Positions 1 to 9,040 of a stretch of 64,000 nt of DNA are shown here, piece by piece (the first letter of the stretch is position 1; each line of letters opens with the position of its first letter). Source of the DNA: JACRAV01 sp964571235 (GTDB taxonomy: Bacteria > Zixibacteria > MSB-5A5 > GN15 > FEB-12); NCBI GenBank assembly GCA_964571235.1, contig CAZNAI010000004.1, positions 620,001 to 684,000 of the forward strand. Direction: 5' to 3'. The notes under the pieces are model-generated. The model was not told the DNA's origin. It searched no databases and was given only the letters and a program-made list of their open reading frames with translations. The translations under genes and the position numbers were made by a program.

Positions 1-1
1 C

Positions 2-949
2 AACGAAAAATTATATGACATCATAATCGTCGGCGGCGGGCCAGGTGGTCTGTGTGCAGGGATGTATGCCGCGCGCGCGAACCGCAAGACGATCTGCCTT
101 GAGAAGTTCATCCCCGGGGGTCAGATTTCAATGACCGGAGAGGTCGAGGATTACCCCGGCTTTGAGCATATCACCGGCGCGGAACTCGGCTCGAAGTTTG
201 AGTCTCATGCCCGCAAGTTCGGGCTGGAGATTGCCCTTGAGGAAGTGGCCGAAGTATACTGCGAGGGCGAGGATCGGGTCGTACGGTGCGAGGGTGGTAA
301 CAGTTATCGGGCCAAAGTGGTGATAATCTCCACCGGTGGCACACCTGTCAAATTGGGGATTACGGGAGAGTTGGAATATGCCGGCAAGGGAGTTTCGTAT
401 TGCGCCATTTGCGACGGCGCCTTTTTTAAAGAAAAAGTAATCGCGGTGGTAGGTGGCGGCGATGCGGCAGTCGAAGAAGGTGGGTACCTGACCAAGTACG
501 GAACCAAAGTCCACTTGATTCACAGGCGCGACAGTCTGCGCGCCCAGAAAATCATTCAGCAACGGGCGTTCGACAACCCCAAGATGGCTTTTGCCTTTGA
601 CACCGTGGTTGAGTCAATCAACGGCAATGGCAGACAAGTAACCGACCTGACGCTCAAGAATGTCAAAACGGGTGCGATCTCGAAACTGGAAATCGGGGCA
701 ATTTTTGTATACATCGGGTTCACTCCCAATTCGAAATTGGTTAGGGAAGGGCTGACGCTGGATGCCGGCGGGTACATCATCACCAACGACCGCATGGAGA
801 CAAATATTCCCGGTATTTTCGCCTGTGGCGATGTCCGTGCGCAACTTGTCCGGCAGGTGACCAATGCGGTCGGCGACGGCACCACGGCGGCAGTCGCGGC
901 GGAGAAGTATATTGAGTCGCTTGAAGATCGTCATGCTCGGCGCGGATAG
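2..949 (+). CDS. trxB: Thioredoxin reductase, 5' end cut by the window edge
   Basis: FAD-dependent NADPH:thioredoxin reductase, a cytoplasmic enzyme that keeps thioredoxin reduced. The frame is open from base 2, and the FAD-binding motif GGGPGGL lies before the first internal ATG at 62, so the gene starts just outside the window. About 315 residues are visible, close to the usual 310-320, so little is missing. The redox-active pair is CAIC (bases 401-412, visible residues about 134-137). It has Ile where CATC is more usual, but both cysteines are present. A second Rossmann motif (VVGGGDAAVEEG) marks the NADPH domain, and GIFACGDV near the C-terminus is the second FAD contact. It is followed by a 160-base gap before a membrane protein. 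Family assignment is firm. Confidence 0.95.
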   Translation, partial: NEKLYDIIIVGGGPGGLCAGMYAARANRKTICLEKFIPGGQISMTGEVEDYPGFEHITGAELGSKFESHARKFGLEIALEEVAEVYCEGEDRVVRCEGGNSYRAKVVIISTGGTPVKLGITGELEYAGKGVSYCAICDGAFFKEKVIAVVGGGDAAVEEGGYLTKYGTKVHLIHRRDSLRAQKIIQQRAFDNPKMAFAFDTVVESINGNGRQVTDLTLKNVKTGAISKLEIGAIFVYIGFTPNSKLVREGLTLDAGGYIITNDRMETNIPGIFACGDVRAQLVRQVTNAVGDGTTAAVAAEKYIESLEDRHARRG

Positions 950-1110
950 CCGGCTTCGGGGCCAATTTCCTTCGCACGGATCGCGATTGGCTGTGAATAT
1001 TACTTAGCTTGCCGGGTAAGAGCGAAGAAGTGACGGTAATAGCGCCCACACACTGAAACTTTGTGTGGCGCAACTCGTTTAAGTACAGCATGGAGGAGGT
1101 ATCAACTGTC

Positions 1111-1815
1111 ATGTCGACCGAATTCCTACAAAGTCAACCGCAAGTGCCGGCCCAACGCGACTCGGCGCTCGGATTTAAGGGACTGTTCGAAGTTTTTGTC
1201 AATCCGTCGGGATTTTTCACCAAACTGAAAAATGACCCGAAAATTCTCGTGCCGTATCTGGTGGGATTTGCTCTGATGTTAACCATTGTCGTTCTGCTGT
1301 GGTCTCTCATAGCGCAGGCCCAGATCGACGAAATGAAGCGCCAAGCGATTGATAATCCCAATATTCCTGCCAATTTGGAGCCCGCGACTATGAAGTGGTG
1401 GATTATCGGCGGGGGTACATTCATGTGGGCGTTGGGTCCGCTAATAGCGGCAGTTTTAGCACTCCTGTTTGGCAACTTTGTGATGGCCGGCAAGGCGACT
1501 TTCGGGCAACTTTTATCCATCATGCTCTACGGCGAAATTATTTACCTGGTCGGGGGGCTGTTGGCCGCTCCACTCATGCTCTACAAAGGGACCATGTACA
1601 TATCTTTGTCGTTGGCGGCTTTGGTGCCACCTGATCCGCAAAGCTTTGTGTGGGTCCTGCTATCGAAAGTGAACCTGTTCTTGATATGGGAGATTATTGC
1701 CGTCGGCATTGGTTTATCGATATTCTACGGATTTCCGCGCAACAAAGGGTACTTGTTGTCGGTCTTATCGATGGGAATGATATCGATTCTGCAGGTGTTG
1801 TTTGCGGCATTTTAG
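1111..1815 (+). CDS. Yip1-like polytopic membrane protein
   Basis: A 234-residue integral membrane protein with about five hydrophobic segments, beginning near residue 45 (VPYLVGFALMLTIVVLLW) and ending with one at the C-terminus. The N-terminal layout, in which a short soluble stretch has GLFEVFVNPSGFF before the first membrane segment, is characteristic of bacterial Yip1/YIPF-domain proteins, whose role is unknown. The start is set at ATG 1111 because GGAGGAGGT (1092-1100) lies at proper distance. The longer open frame from 1063 would place this ribosome site inside the gene. It lies 25 bases upstream of the TolC-like gene and may be cotranscribed with the efflux operon. Confidence 0.75.
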   Translation: MSTEFLQSQPQVPAQRDSALGFKGLFEVFVNPSGFFTKLKNDPKILVPYLVGFALMLTIVVLLWSLIAQAQIDEMKRQAIDNPNIPANLEPATMKWWIIGGGTFMWALGPLIAAVLALLFGNFVMAGKATFGQLLSIMLYGEIIYLVGGLLAAPLMLYKGTMYISLSLAALVPPDPQSFVWVLLSKVNLFLIWEIIAVGIGLSIFYGFPRNKGYLLSVLSMGMISILQVLFAAF

Positions 1816-1840
1816 GTATTGTTCTAACGAAGGAGATGGA

Positions 1841-3088
1841 ATGCGATCATTCAGATTATTTATCGGCGTCATCGGACTGACATTTCTTGCCGGCGTGGCC
1901 GCGCAGGCGGCTGAACTCACGCTCGACGACTGCATCAATCTGGCGCTGAAAAACCGCGAATCGATTATCAGGGCGCGTGGCGCTGAAGAACTTGCCAAAA
2001 TGGGGAAGTGGGCGGCGCTTGGCGCTTTCCTGCCTACCGTGCAGGCTTCGTACGATTACGATCGTCAGGATATCGACGGCACAGCCAGTTCCACTCGTGG
2101 TGGTCAAATAGGCGCCGAAATCAGAGTCAGCAACGTTGTCCGTAGCGCTCTGGGAATCTCCGCCGCCGGCGCCGAGCACTCCGCCGCTAAACTCGATGTC
2201 ATCGCCTCTGAGCAAGACCTGATCTATGCGGTAAAGGTCTCATACTATGGGTATCTGGCCGATGTTCAAAATGTTTCGGTACTTGAAGAGGCAGTCAAGC
2301 GGTCAGAGGAACAGCTCAAGCTGATCCAATCGAAGTTTGATCTCGGGTCCGCTTCGAAATCCGATGTGCTCAAGCAAAAGGTACAATCGGGCAATGACCG
2401 GCTGGAACTTCTTCGGGCCAAAAACAGTGTGACGACTGCGGTGTCTGAACTTGCGTATACGATTGGTGTCGATCCTCACGGCGACTGGCAGTTCTCGTCG
2501 AAGTACTCCATCCGAACTTTTGAAGGACCACTTGATTCGGCTATCGCCTATGGATTAACTCATCGCCCATCGGTGCTCTCCCTTGAAAAGAATCTAAAGA
2601 GCGCCAAAGTAGGATTCACGTCCGCCAAATCTGACTATCTGCCGACACTTTCTGTCAATACCGGCTGGCAGAGGGTTATGCCCGACCACGGCGCCAGTAG
2701 CACAGTGAAGTCATATGGGTACGGCGTCTCGTGGACGCTTTTCGACGGGTTCAACCGAGAACAGAATTACGTCGGCGCCAAAGTTGCCAAGAACAACACG
2801 ATGGCCTCACTGGCAGACGCCCGCAATCGGATGATCAGTGACGTCACCGCGACCTATCTTCAAATCAATTTACTAAAAGAACAAAAATCGGTAGCGGAGG
2901 AAAACGTGGCCGCCGCCACCGAAGACCTAAAGATCACTCAGGAGAAATACAATCTCGGAGCCGCGACTATTCTTGACCTGCTGGACGCCCAAGTGTCGCT
3001 CAAGCGGGCTGAGGTGTCGCGTATCAGCGCCGACTTTGATCTGAACCTGGCTATCTCAAAACTCGAACAGTCGATGGGGAAAATCTAA
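1841..3088 (+). CDS. TolC-family outer membrane efflux protein
   Basis: Outer-membrane channel component of a tripartite export system, 415 residues. It has a cleavable signal peptide (MRSFRLFIGVIGLTFLAGVAAQA), followed by LTLDDCINLALKNR, the typical opening of the OEP repeat. Two long helical repeats are visible. Each contains the KFDLGSASKSDVLKQK / KYNLGAATILDLLDAQ type motif that marks the hairpin ends in TolC homologs. The start is ATG 1841, preceded by AAGGAGAT at 1830-1837. It is the first gene of a compact run with a periplasmic adaptor, an ATPase and two permeases. Together these form a complete MacAB-TolC-like exporter, substrate unknown. Confidence 0.92.
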   Translation: MRSFRLFIGVIGLTFLAGVAAQAAELTLDDCINLALKNRESIIRARGAEELAKMGKWAALGAFLPTVQASYDYDRQDIDGTASSTRGGQIGAEIRVSNVVRSALGISAAGAEHSAAKLDVIASEQDLIYAVKVSYYGYLADVQNVSVLEEAVKRSEEQLKLIQSKFDLGSASKSDVLKQKVQSGNDRLELLRAKNSVTTAVSELAYTIGVDPHGDWQFSSKYSIRTFEGPLDSAIAYGLTHRPSVLSLEKNLKSAKVGFTSAKSDYLPTLSVNTGWQRVMPDHGASSTVKSYGYGVSWTLFDGFNREQNYVGAKVAKNNTMASLADARNRMISDVTATYLQINLLKEQKSVAEENVAAATEDLKITQEKYNLGAATILDLLDAQVSLKRAEVSRISADFDLNLAISKLEQSMGKI

Positions 3089-3114
3089 TTCCCTCGGATT
3101 GAGGCGTTCAAGCA

Positions 3115-4425
3115 ATGAAAAAGAAAACGATCGTAATTGTCGGACTGGTGGTGGTTGTTCTGGCCGCCCTGGTAATCTTCCAACTTAACTCCGGCGGCAA
3201 GGGGGGAGTCGAAGTCCACGCCGCTGTAGCCAAGACCACCGACATAGTGGAGCAGGTATCGGCTTCCGGCCGTGTTCAGCCGCAGACCAAGGTGAACATC
3301 ACTGCGCAGATCAACGGCAAGGTTGTTGCCCTGCGGGCCAAAGAAGGTGACACTGTTCGTGCCGGCGATCTGTTGGTTGTTCTGGATACCGTTCAGCTTA
3401 AGTCAGAAGCGGAACAGGGTCGCTATGCCTTGAACGAAATCAGCGCCCGTCTTGATGGCGCCAAATCCGCGCTCGATCAGGCCTCCGAGGAGTATGAACG
3501 CCAGCAGAAACTGTTCACACAAAACCTGACATCCGAGACTCAACTTAAGAACTCCAAGTATGAGTTCTTAAGCGCCAAGGCCAATCATGAGGCGACCAAG
3601 GCGCAGGCGAATCAATTGCAGTCGGCCTACGAGAAACAACTCGACAATCTCAGCAAAACCAAGATTGTTGCGCCGATGCCCGGTGTGCTGACTCTGGTCG
3701 ATTGCGAAGTCGGCGAAATTGCCGCCGCCCAGACCGCCTTTACGCAGGGCAAGACGCTCATTACGATTTCAAATCTCGATGTATTCGAGGTAGAGGTCGA
3801 AGTAGACGAGACCGAAATCGGCAAAATCCGGATGGATCAGTCGACCAAGATCGAAATCGACGCTTTCCCCGATACCACTTTTCAGGGCAAGGTCGTTGAA
3901 ATCGGCAACACGGCTATTCTGGCCGGGTCAGGGACGCAGGATCAATCGACCAATTTCAAGGTCAAAGTAATTCTTGTCGACGCCGAAGGGCGGATTCGTC
4001 CCGGCATGTCGGCGACGGTCGATATTACCACGAACGAAAAGAAAGAAGCTCTTTCGATACCCTTCAGTTCGGTGGTGATTCGTCAATTTGACATGGACTC
4101 GCTGAAAAATGCCCGCGCCAATGTTCCGGCGGAATCCTCCGGTGGTGTTCAGGCGGCTGGAGCTGAAACATCTTCTGTCAAGTCAGACGACGACAAGAAG
4201 CGAGAAGATCAAAAAGGCGTGTTCGTAATCTCCGGCGGCAAGATCCGGTTTGAGACAATTCACACCGGTATTTCCGATGCCCAAAATATTGAAGTGGTCT
4301 CCGGCCTCAAACCGGGTGACTCTATAGTCTCGGGCCCGTATCGAATCTTGAGAACCATCAACGATGGCGATCAAATTCAGGTGACCAAAGAATTCGCGGC
4401 CAAGCCGGGAGAAGGGAAATCCTAA
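3115..4425 (+). CDS. HlyD/MacA-like periplasmic adaptor subunit
   Basis: Membrane-fusion protein of 436 residues that links an inner-membrane ABC transporter to a TolC-type channel. An N-terminal transmembrane anchor (residues about 4-23) is followed by a lipoyl-like half motif (INGKVVALRAKEGDTVRAGD). A coiled-coil hairpin follows (about residues 100-180, rich in Glu, Gln, Lys), then the second lipoyl half and beta-barrel region. Near residues 345-370 there is a polar, low-complexity insert with many Ser, Asp and Lys, ending KKREDQKG, before the membrane-proximal domain. It begins 26 bases after the channel gene and ends 2 bases before the ATPase gene, so cotranscription is likely. Confidence 0.92.
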   Translation: MKKKTIVIVGLVVVVLAALVIFQLNSGGKGGVEVHAAVAKTTDIVEQVSASGRVQPQTKVNITAQINGKVVALRAKEGDTVRAGDLLVVLDTVQLKSEAEQGRYALNEISARLDGAKSALDQASEEYERQQKLFTQNLTSETQLKNSKYEFLSAKANHEATKAQANQLQSAYEKQLDNLSKTKIVAPMPGVLTLVDCEVGEIAAAQTAFTQGKTLITISNLDVFEVEVEVDETEIGKIRMDQSTKIEIDAFPDTTFQGKVVEIGNTAILAGSGTQDQSTNFKVKVILVDAEGRIRPGMSATVDITTNEKKEALSIPFSSVVIRQFDMDSLKNARANVPAESSGGVQAAGAETSSVKSDDDKKREDQKGVFVISGGKIRFETIHTGISDAQNIEVVSGLKPGDSIVSGPYRILRTINDGDQIQVTKEFAAKPGEGKS

Positions 4426-4427
4426 CG

Positions 4428-5123
4428 ATGGCGCTCATCGAAACCAAAGATCTTTGGAAGACCTATCAGATGGGCTCCGAGCAGGTCAATGCTCTGCGAG
4501 GAGTCGATCTCCAGATCGAGAAGGGTGAGTTTGTCGCCATCATCGGCCCGTCCGGTTCGGGGAAATCAACCCTCATGAATCTGATTGGATGCCTGGATAC
4601 GCCGACCTCCGGCGAATACTATCTCAATAGCAGGCGAGTCAGCCAGATGAACGACGACGAGCTGGCCTCAATCCGGAATCGCGAAATTGGATTTGTGTTT
4701 CAGACCTTCAATTTGCTCGCGCGCGCCACTTCGCTTCACAATGTCGAGTTGCCGCTCATTTACAACGGCACACCCTCGCGTGAACGCACCGAAAAGGCGA
4801 AGATTGCCATGAGCAAAGTTGACCTGACTGACCGGATGATGCACAAGCCGAATGAGCTTTCCGGCGGTCAGCGCCAGCGCGTGGCCATCGCCCGTGCCCT
4901 GGTAAACAGTCCATCGCTCTTGCTGGCCGACGAACCGACGGGAAATCTTGACAGCAAGACCTCCGAAGAAATTCTCCGGCTGATCGAGCAACTGCATCAC
5001 GAGGGGAATACGGTCATTATCGTCACCCACGATCCCAACGTGGCCAACCGGGCACACCGGGTAGTATCCATTTTCGACGGCAAAATAGCCTCAGACAAAC
5101 GTACCGACCGAGGCGCCGCGTAA
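4428..5123 (+). CDS. MacB/LolD-type ABC transporter ATP-binding protein
   Basis: Cytoplasmic ATPase of 231 residues, the normal size for the LolD/MacB/FtsE group. Walker A is GPSGSGKST, the Q-loop region reads FVFQTFNL, the signature is LSGGQRQRVAIARAL, Walker B is LLLADEPTGNLD, and the switch His lies in VIIVTHD. All catalytic elements are intact. Unlike Escherichia coli MacB, the ATPase is separate from the permease. The flanking adaptor and two FtsX-like permeases complete the pump. Spacing to neighbours is 2 and 10 bases. Confidence 0.95.
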   Translation: MALIETKDLWKTYQMGSEQVNALRGVDLQIEKGEFVAIIGPSGSGKSTLMNLIGCLDTPTSGEYYLNSRRVSQMNDDELASIRNREIGFVFQTFNLLARATSLHNVELPLIYNGTPSRERTEKAKIAMSKVDLTDRMMHKPNELSGGQRQRVAIARALVNSPSLLLADEPTGNLDSKTSEEILRLIEQLHHEGNTVIIVTHDPNVANRAHRVVSIFDGKIASDKRTDRGAA

Positions 5124-5133
5124 GGAACAACTC

Positions 5134-6351
5134 ATGATAGGTGGTCTGCTCAAGCTCGCATTCGACGCCCTACGCGCGAACAAACTCCGCTCGGGACTCA
5201 CTTTGCTCGGCGTTCTTATCGGCGTGACTTCGGTGATGACGATTGTTTCGGCGCTTGAGGGTATGATGGGAGCTATCAAGGCGGACCTGGCCGTTCTCGG
5301 ACCGTCGACCTTTATCGTTTCAAAAATGTCAATTGTCACATCCGACGAGATGTTTCGCGAAAAGATCAAGCGCAAACCGCTCAAAGATGACCTCTACCCG
5401 CTGATAAAAAGAGGTTGTCCGATGTGCGAGGAGATCGCCACCAGGGCCCGGACACAGGCGCGAGTCCAATATCAGACCAAGGCGCTTCGAAACGTCCAGA
5501 TCATGGGCTCGACCTCCAATCTTCCGAACATTATTGACTTGACTGTGGCGCAGGGAAGATTCCATTCGAGTGAAGACGATTATTACAAAAAGAATGTCGC
5601 GTACATCGGTGATGCCATACGCGAGGAGTTCTTTGAGGGACTCGATCCGATTGGTCGGGATATCAAGATCGGTGACCAACGGTACACGGTTATCGGTGTC
5701 GCTAAGAAGCAGGGATCTACTTTTGGAGACAATCGCGACAACTTTATCGCTATCCCGTATTCGGTTTTTGACAAGCAATTTGCCACCAATCGATTTGGCA
5801 CCGCGTTTATGATCAAAGCGCCATCGGTCGAACAATTGCGCGATACGCAGGATCAAGTCCGAATGGTTCTTAGGGCGGCGCGCCATGTTCCCTTCGATAA
5901 AGAAGACGACTTTGACATGATGACCGCCGACCAGATTCTGGATATGTTGAACAGTTTTACCCGGCTCTTCCGGTTTGCGCTCATCGGCATCTCCTCGATA
6001 GCCCTGGTTGTCGGCGGTATAGTCGTGATGAACATCATGATGGTCTCCGTGACCGAACGCACCCGAGAAATTGGCATCCGCAAGGCTGTTGGCGCCCGTC
6101 AACGACATATTCTGCTCCAGTTCTTGTTTGAGGCGCTCATGGTGACGCTGAGTGGCGGGTTGATCGGCATCATCATCGGATTCTTCGCCGCCCGGGGGTT
6201 GGTCGGGCTTATGGACATGACTATTTCTCCCTCGGTACCGGCGATTATCGCCGGACTGTTGGTCTCCACCGGGACCGGTGTCATTTTCGGAATATATCCG
6301 GCGATGAAAGCGGCCCGACTCGATCCTATTAAGGCCCTGTCGTATGAATAG
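5134..6351 (+). CDS. MacB-type (FtsX-fold) ABC permease, first copy
   Basis: Inner-membrane permease of 405 residues. It has one N-terminal membrane helix (LRSGLTLLGVLIGVTSVMTI), then a large periplasmic MacB_PCD-like domain of about 220 residues and three C-terminal helices. The coupling motif VSVTERTREIGIRKAVGARQ is the hallmark of this family. The protein ends with the typical YPAMKAARLDPIKALSYE. An AAGGA sequence lies just before the ATG. The next gene begins immediately after the stop and is a paralog, so the pump may be a heterodimer of these two permeases; this is an inference from gene order. Confidence 0.93.
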   Translation: MIGGLLKLAFDALRANKLRSGLTLLGVLIGVTSVMTIVSALEGMMGAIKADLAVLGPSTFIVSKMSIVTSDEMFREKIKRKPLKDDLYPLIKRGCPMCEEIATRARTQARVQYQTKALRNVQIMGSTSNLPNIIDLTVAQGRFHSSEDDYYKKNVAYIGDAIREEFFEGLDPIGRDIKIGDQRYTVIGVAKKQGSTFGDNRDNFIAIPYSVFDKQFATNRFGTAFMIKAPSVEQLRDTQDQVRMVLRAARHVPFDKEDDFDMMTADQILDMLNSFTRLFRFALIGISSIALVVGGIVVMNIMMVSVTERTREIGIRKAVGARQRHILLQFLFEALMVTLSGGLIGIIIGFFAARGLVGLMDMTISPSVPAIIAGLLVSTGTGVIFGIYPAMKAARLDPIKALSYE

Positions 6352-6360
6352 GTGGGTGCT

Positions 6361-7608
6361 ATGCTGTTGTCGATAAGCGAAGTCAAAGAAGCGATCAAAA
6401 TGGCGCTGTCAGCGATTATAGCTAACAAATTTCGTGCCTTTTTGACCGTGCTGGGAGTTATGGTGGGGGTCAGTTCTGTGATTGGTCTGGCCTCGATTAT
6501 CGGCGGGATGAACAGCCAGATGGAAAAGGAAATCGATCAGCTTGGCTCAAACGTCATCATGGTAACCAACAATGATGTGATGATGGATCACGATGATCTT
6601 GACGAGAGCCAGCGTAACCGCCCGCCGATCACGGTCGGCGAGGCCGAGGCGATCATGGCGCACTGCCCGAGCGTCGACGGCGTCTCGCCGCAAAATTACT
6701 ACTTTAACCCCGGCGGCAACGAGATCAAGTACGCCAATCGCAAGGGGAATAACCCGTACGTAATGGGAACCTGGCCCGACTATATCAATGTAAATAACCG
6801 TACAATTATCCAGGGGAGATTCATTTCAGAAACAGAACAGCAGTATCGGATGATGGCCTGTGTCATTGAGCAGGACCTCGCCGACGCTCTTTTTGAGGGG
6901 GAGTCGGCGGTCGACAAGGAAATCAGAGTAAATGGCAATATGTTTCGGGTCGTCGGTGTGCTCGAAAAGATCAAAGCGACTTTCGATGGCGGTTCCCAGG
7001 CCGGCGTAATGATGCCGCTCTCAACATTCCAGAAAATTCACCCGTGGGAAAAAGAGCTGTTCTTGCAGGTCAAGGCGAAAACCCGTGAGTTGATTCCGCA
7101 GGCGGAGGAAGAAATCATCGGGGCACTGCGCCAGTTTCGCAAAGTGCCCTTCGGCAAAGACAATAATTTTGCCCTCTCCACTCAAGAGCAATTCAAGAGC
7201 TTCGTCAATAATATCACTAAGTACATCTATCTGGCGATGATTGTTATCACGTCGGTCGGCCTGATGGTTGGAGGGATCGGTGTGGCCAATATCATGCTGG
7301 TATCGGTTACCGAACGCACCCGCGAGATCGGTGTTCGCAAGGCAATCGGGGCCAAACGATCAAATATCATCGTACAGTTTCTGACCGAGGCAATGGCTCT
7401 CTCGGGCACGGGCGGTATAATAGGCATCATTTTTGGCATCCTGCTGGGGACCGGGGCTAACGCGCTGGCTGGATTCCCCCCCACAATCTCCATCACCTGG
7501 ATTCTCATCGGATTCTTCGTATCGGTTTCTGTCGGCCTGATTTCAGGCATCTATCCTGCAATGAAAGCGGCCCGTCTTGACCCGATTGAGTCACTCAGGT
7601 ACGAATAG
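6361..7608 (+). CDS. MacB-type (FtsX-fold) ABC permease, second copy
   Basis: Paralog of the preceding permease, 415 residues from ATG 6361. A GTG at 6352, directly after the upstream stop, would add three residues; AGGTGG at 6350-6355 fits the ATG better. It has the same plan: an N-terminal helix beginning KFRAFLTVLGVMVGVSS, a periplasmic domain, the coupling motif VSVTERTREIGVRKAIGAKR, three helices and the end YPAMKAARLDPIESLRYE. The periplasmic domain differs clearly from that of its neighbour while the membrane parts are similar, as expected for subunits that pair. It is the last gene of the efflux operon. No clear hairpin terminator follows, only a T-run at 7625-7632. Confidence 0.93.
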   Translation: MLLSISEVKEAIKMALSAIIANKFRAFLTVLGVMVGVSSVIGLASIIGGMNSQMEKEIDQLGSNVIMVTNNDVMMDHDDLDESQRNRPPITVGEAEAIMAHCPSVDGVSPQNYYFNPGGNEIKYANRKGNNPYVMGTWPDYINVNNRTIIQGRFISETEQQYRMMACVIEQDLADALFEGESAVDKEIRVNGNMFRVVGVLEKIKATFDGGSQAGVMMPLSTFQKIHPWEKELFLQVKAKTRELIPQAEEEIIGALRQFRKVPFGKDNNFALSTQEQFKSFVNNITKYIYLAMIVITSVGLMVGGIGVANIMLVSVTERTREIGVRKAIGAKRSNIIVQFLTEAMALSGTGGIIGIIFGILLGTGANALAGFPPTISITWILIGFFVSVSVGLISGIYPAMKAARLDPIESLRYE

Positions 7609-7666
7609 TCTCCCCCAACAGACATTTTTTTTGATTGCCCGAAGGTTGGCACGTCTCATAGATTGG

Positions 7667-7689
7667 AACCTGTCCCCCGAGGACAGGTT
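7667..7689 (+). promoter_or_regulatory. Hairpin in the leader of the first GWxTD gene
   Basis: A perfect 9-bp inverted repeat, AACCTGTCC / GGACAGGTT, with loop CCCGA, ends 9 bases before ATG 7699. It contains the only purine-rich ribosome-site candidates (GAGG at 7679-7682 and AGG at 7685-7687). No T-run follows, so it does not look like a terminator. It could limit translation of the GWxTD gene or protect the message. The structure is visible; the role is inferred. Confidence 0.4.
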
Positions 7690-7698
7690 GAATATGAT

Positions 7699-9033
7699 AT
7701 GAGAAACGCTATTTATAGATTTGCGCTGGCCAGTCTTCTGCTACTCCCGGCTGTGGCCCGGAGTCAGGCGCCTGGTTTCGGTGGGAGCCCGGAGAAATTC
7801 GAGCCGGTGCTCAAGGTCGATTGGGCAACCTTTCGTTCTTCCGAAGAGGGAAAGACTCGGCTTGAAGTTTACTACCAGGTATACAATTTCGGGTTACAAT
7901 ATGCCGTCGACGGCAAGGAGTACGTCGCCAATTTTGATATTTCTGCCGAGATATTCGACGGCGACAATCAAATAGAGACCTACGAGCGCTCTCGTCAAAT
8001 CAGAGTCGCTTCTCAGGCCCAGACCCGTTCCCGATACGATTTTCGCACCAGCCAGTTTTCAGTGTCACTAAAGCCAGGCAAATACACTGTACGTGTGCTT
8101 CTGACCGACCGGGGGAACAACGCCCAGATTCGCCGCGAGATTAAGCCTAGTCTTCCCGATTATGGCGGGAAATACGCGGGGCTGTCCGGGATCGAGTTTA
8201 TTAGAACAGCTACACCGGCGGCTGGCAATGTCGACTCAAACAACGTGTTTCTCAAGGGTGACCAGGTCGCCATACCTTCGGTCGGCCGCGACTACGGCGG
8301 GCAAGAGGATTCAGTTCTTCGTCTTTATTACGAAGTCTATCCGGGATCATCCGAAGAGAAAAATGTCGTGGTCCAGGCTACAATCCGTCAGCGCTCCCGT
8401 GGCGTGGTCTTTCGCGATACCGCGCAAATATCTTTAGACCATCCGGTGGCGTCTCGTATGCTTACTGCGAATGTCCGTGATTTTCCGCCGGGAGATTATG
8501 AACTGGAAGTAACGTTGCATGGTCGGCGCATGAAAGAGCTGGAACGGAGGGCTGAGACTTTCTCAATCGTCTGGACCGAAGAAGCACTCCTCAGGTTGGA
8601 CTGGAAATCGGCGGTATCGCAACTGGGGTATATCGCTTCGCCGGGTGAGCTGGGGAAATTGAAAAAGGCCAAGACAATTGAAGAACGACAAGTTGCATTC
8701 TCCGAATACTGGAATCAACGCGACCCAACCATCGGTACCCCTGAGAACGAAACGAAACGCCAGTTCTATCACCGGATCAACGTAGCTGACCGACAATTCT
8801 CATCGATGCGCCGTGAGGGGTGGAAAACCGATCGCGGACGAATTTACATCATCCATGGTGAGCCGGACCAAATCGACGACGAGCCATATTCGCCTGATGT
8901 TGTTCCGTACCAGATTTGGCACTACTATAGCGAAGGACGGTATCGTCGATTTGTCTTTATTGACAAGAACGACGACGGCGACTATCGCCTGCAATTCCCC
9001 TACGATGGACTGAACCAGCGACCGGATTTCTGA
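7699..9033 (+). CDS. Secreted GWxTD-domain protein, first copy
   Basis: Exported protein of 444 residues with a signal peptide (MRNAIYRFALASLLLLPAVARSQA). The start is placed at ATG 7699 because the signal peptide begins there; the open frame extends to 7663. The N-terminal two thirds look all-beta with repeated Tyr/Arg-rich strands. The C-terminal domain carries the family motif GWKTDRGRIYIIHGEPDQI, followed by YQIWHYY and a final Asp-rich strand. GWxTD proteins are widespread in Acidobacteria and FCB relatives but have no established function. A second GWxTD gene follows 7 bases later. Its place after a MacAB-TolC-like pump suggests an envelope role, which is inference. Confidence 0.85.
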   Translation: MRNAIYRFALASLLLLPAVARSQAPGFGGSPEKFEPVLKVDWATFRSSEEGKTRLEVYYQVYNFGLQYAVDGKEYVANFDISAEIFDGDNQIETYERSRQIRVASQAQTRSRYDFRTSQFSVSLKPGKYTVRVLLTDRGNNAQIRREIKPSLPDYGGKYAGLSGIEFIRTATPAAGNVDSNNVFLKGDQVAIPSVGRDYGGQEDSVLRLYYEVYPGSSEEKNVVVQATIRQRSRGVVFRDTAQISLDHPVASRMLTANVRDFPPGDYELEVTLHGRRMKELERRAETFSIVWTEEALLRLDWKSAVSQLGYIASPGELGKLKKAKTIEERQVAFSEYWNQRDPTIGTPENETKRQFYHRINVADRQFSSMRREGWKTDRGRIYIIHGEPDQIDDEPYSPDVVPYQIWHYYSEGRYRRFVFIDKNDDGDYRLQFPYDGLNQRPDF

Positions 9034-9040
9034 TTGCTTC

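Noticed and set aside
1063..1110. Upstream start for the Yip1-like protein
   Set aside because: The GGAGGAGGT ribosome site at 1092-1100 lies inside the extended frame and points to ATG 1111.
7623..7632. T-run after the efflux operon as an intrinsic terminator
   Set aside because: No stem precedes the T-run; the nearby hairpin at 7667-7689 lies downstream of it and is not followed by T.
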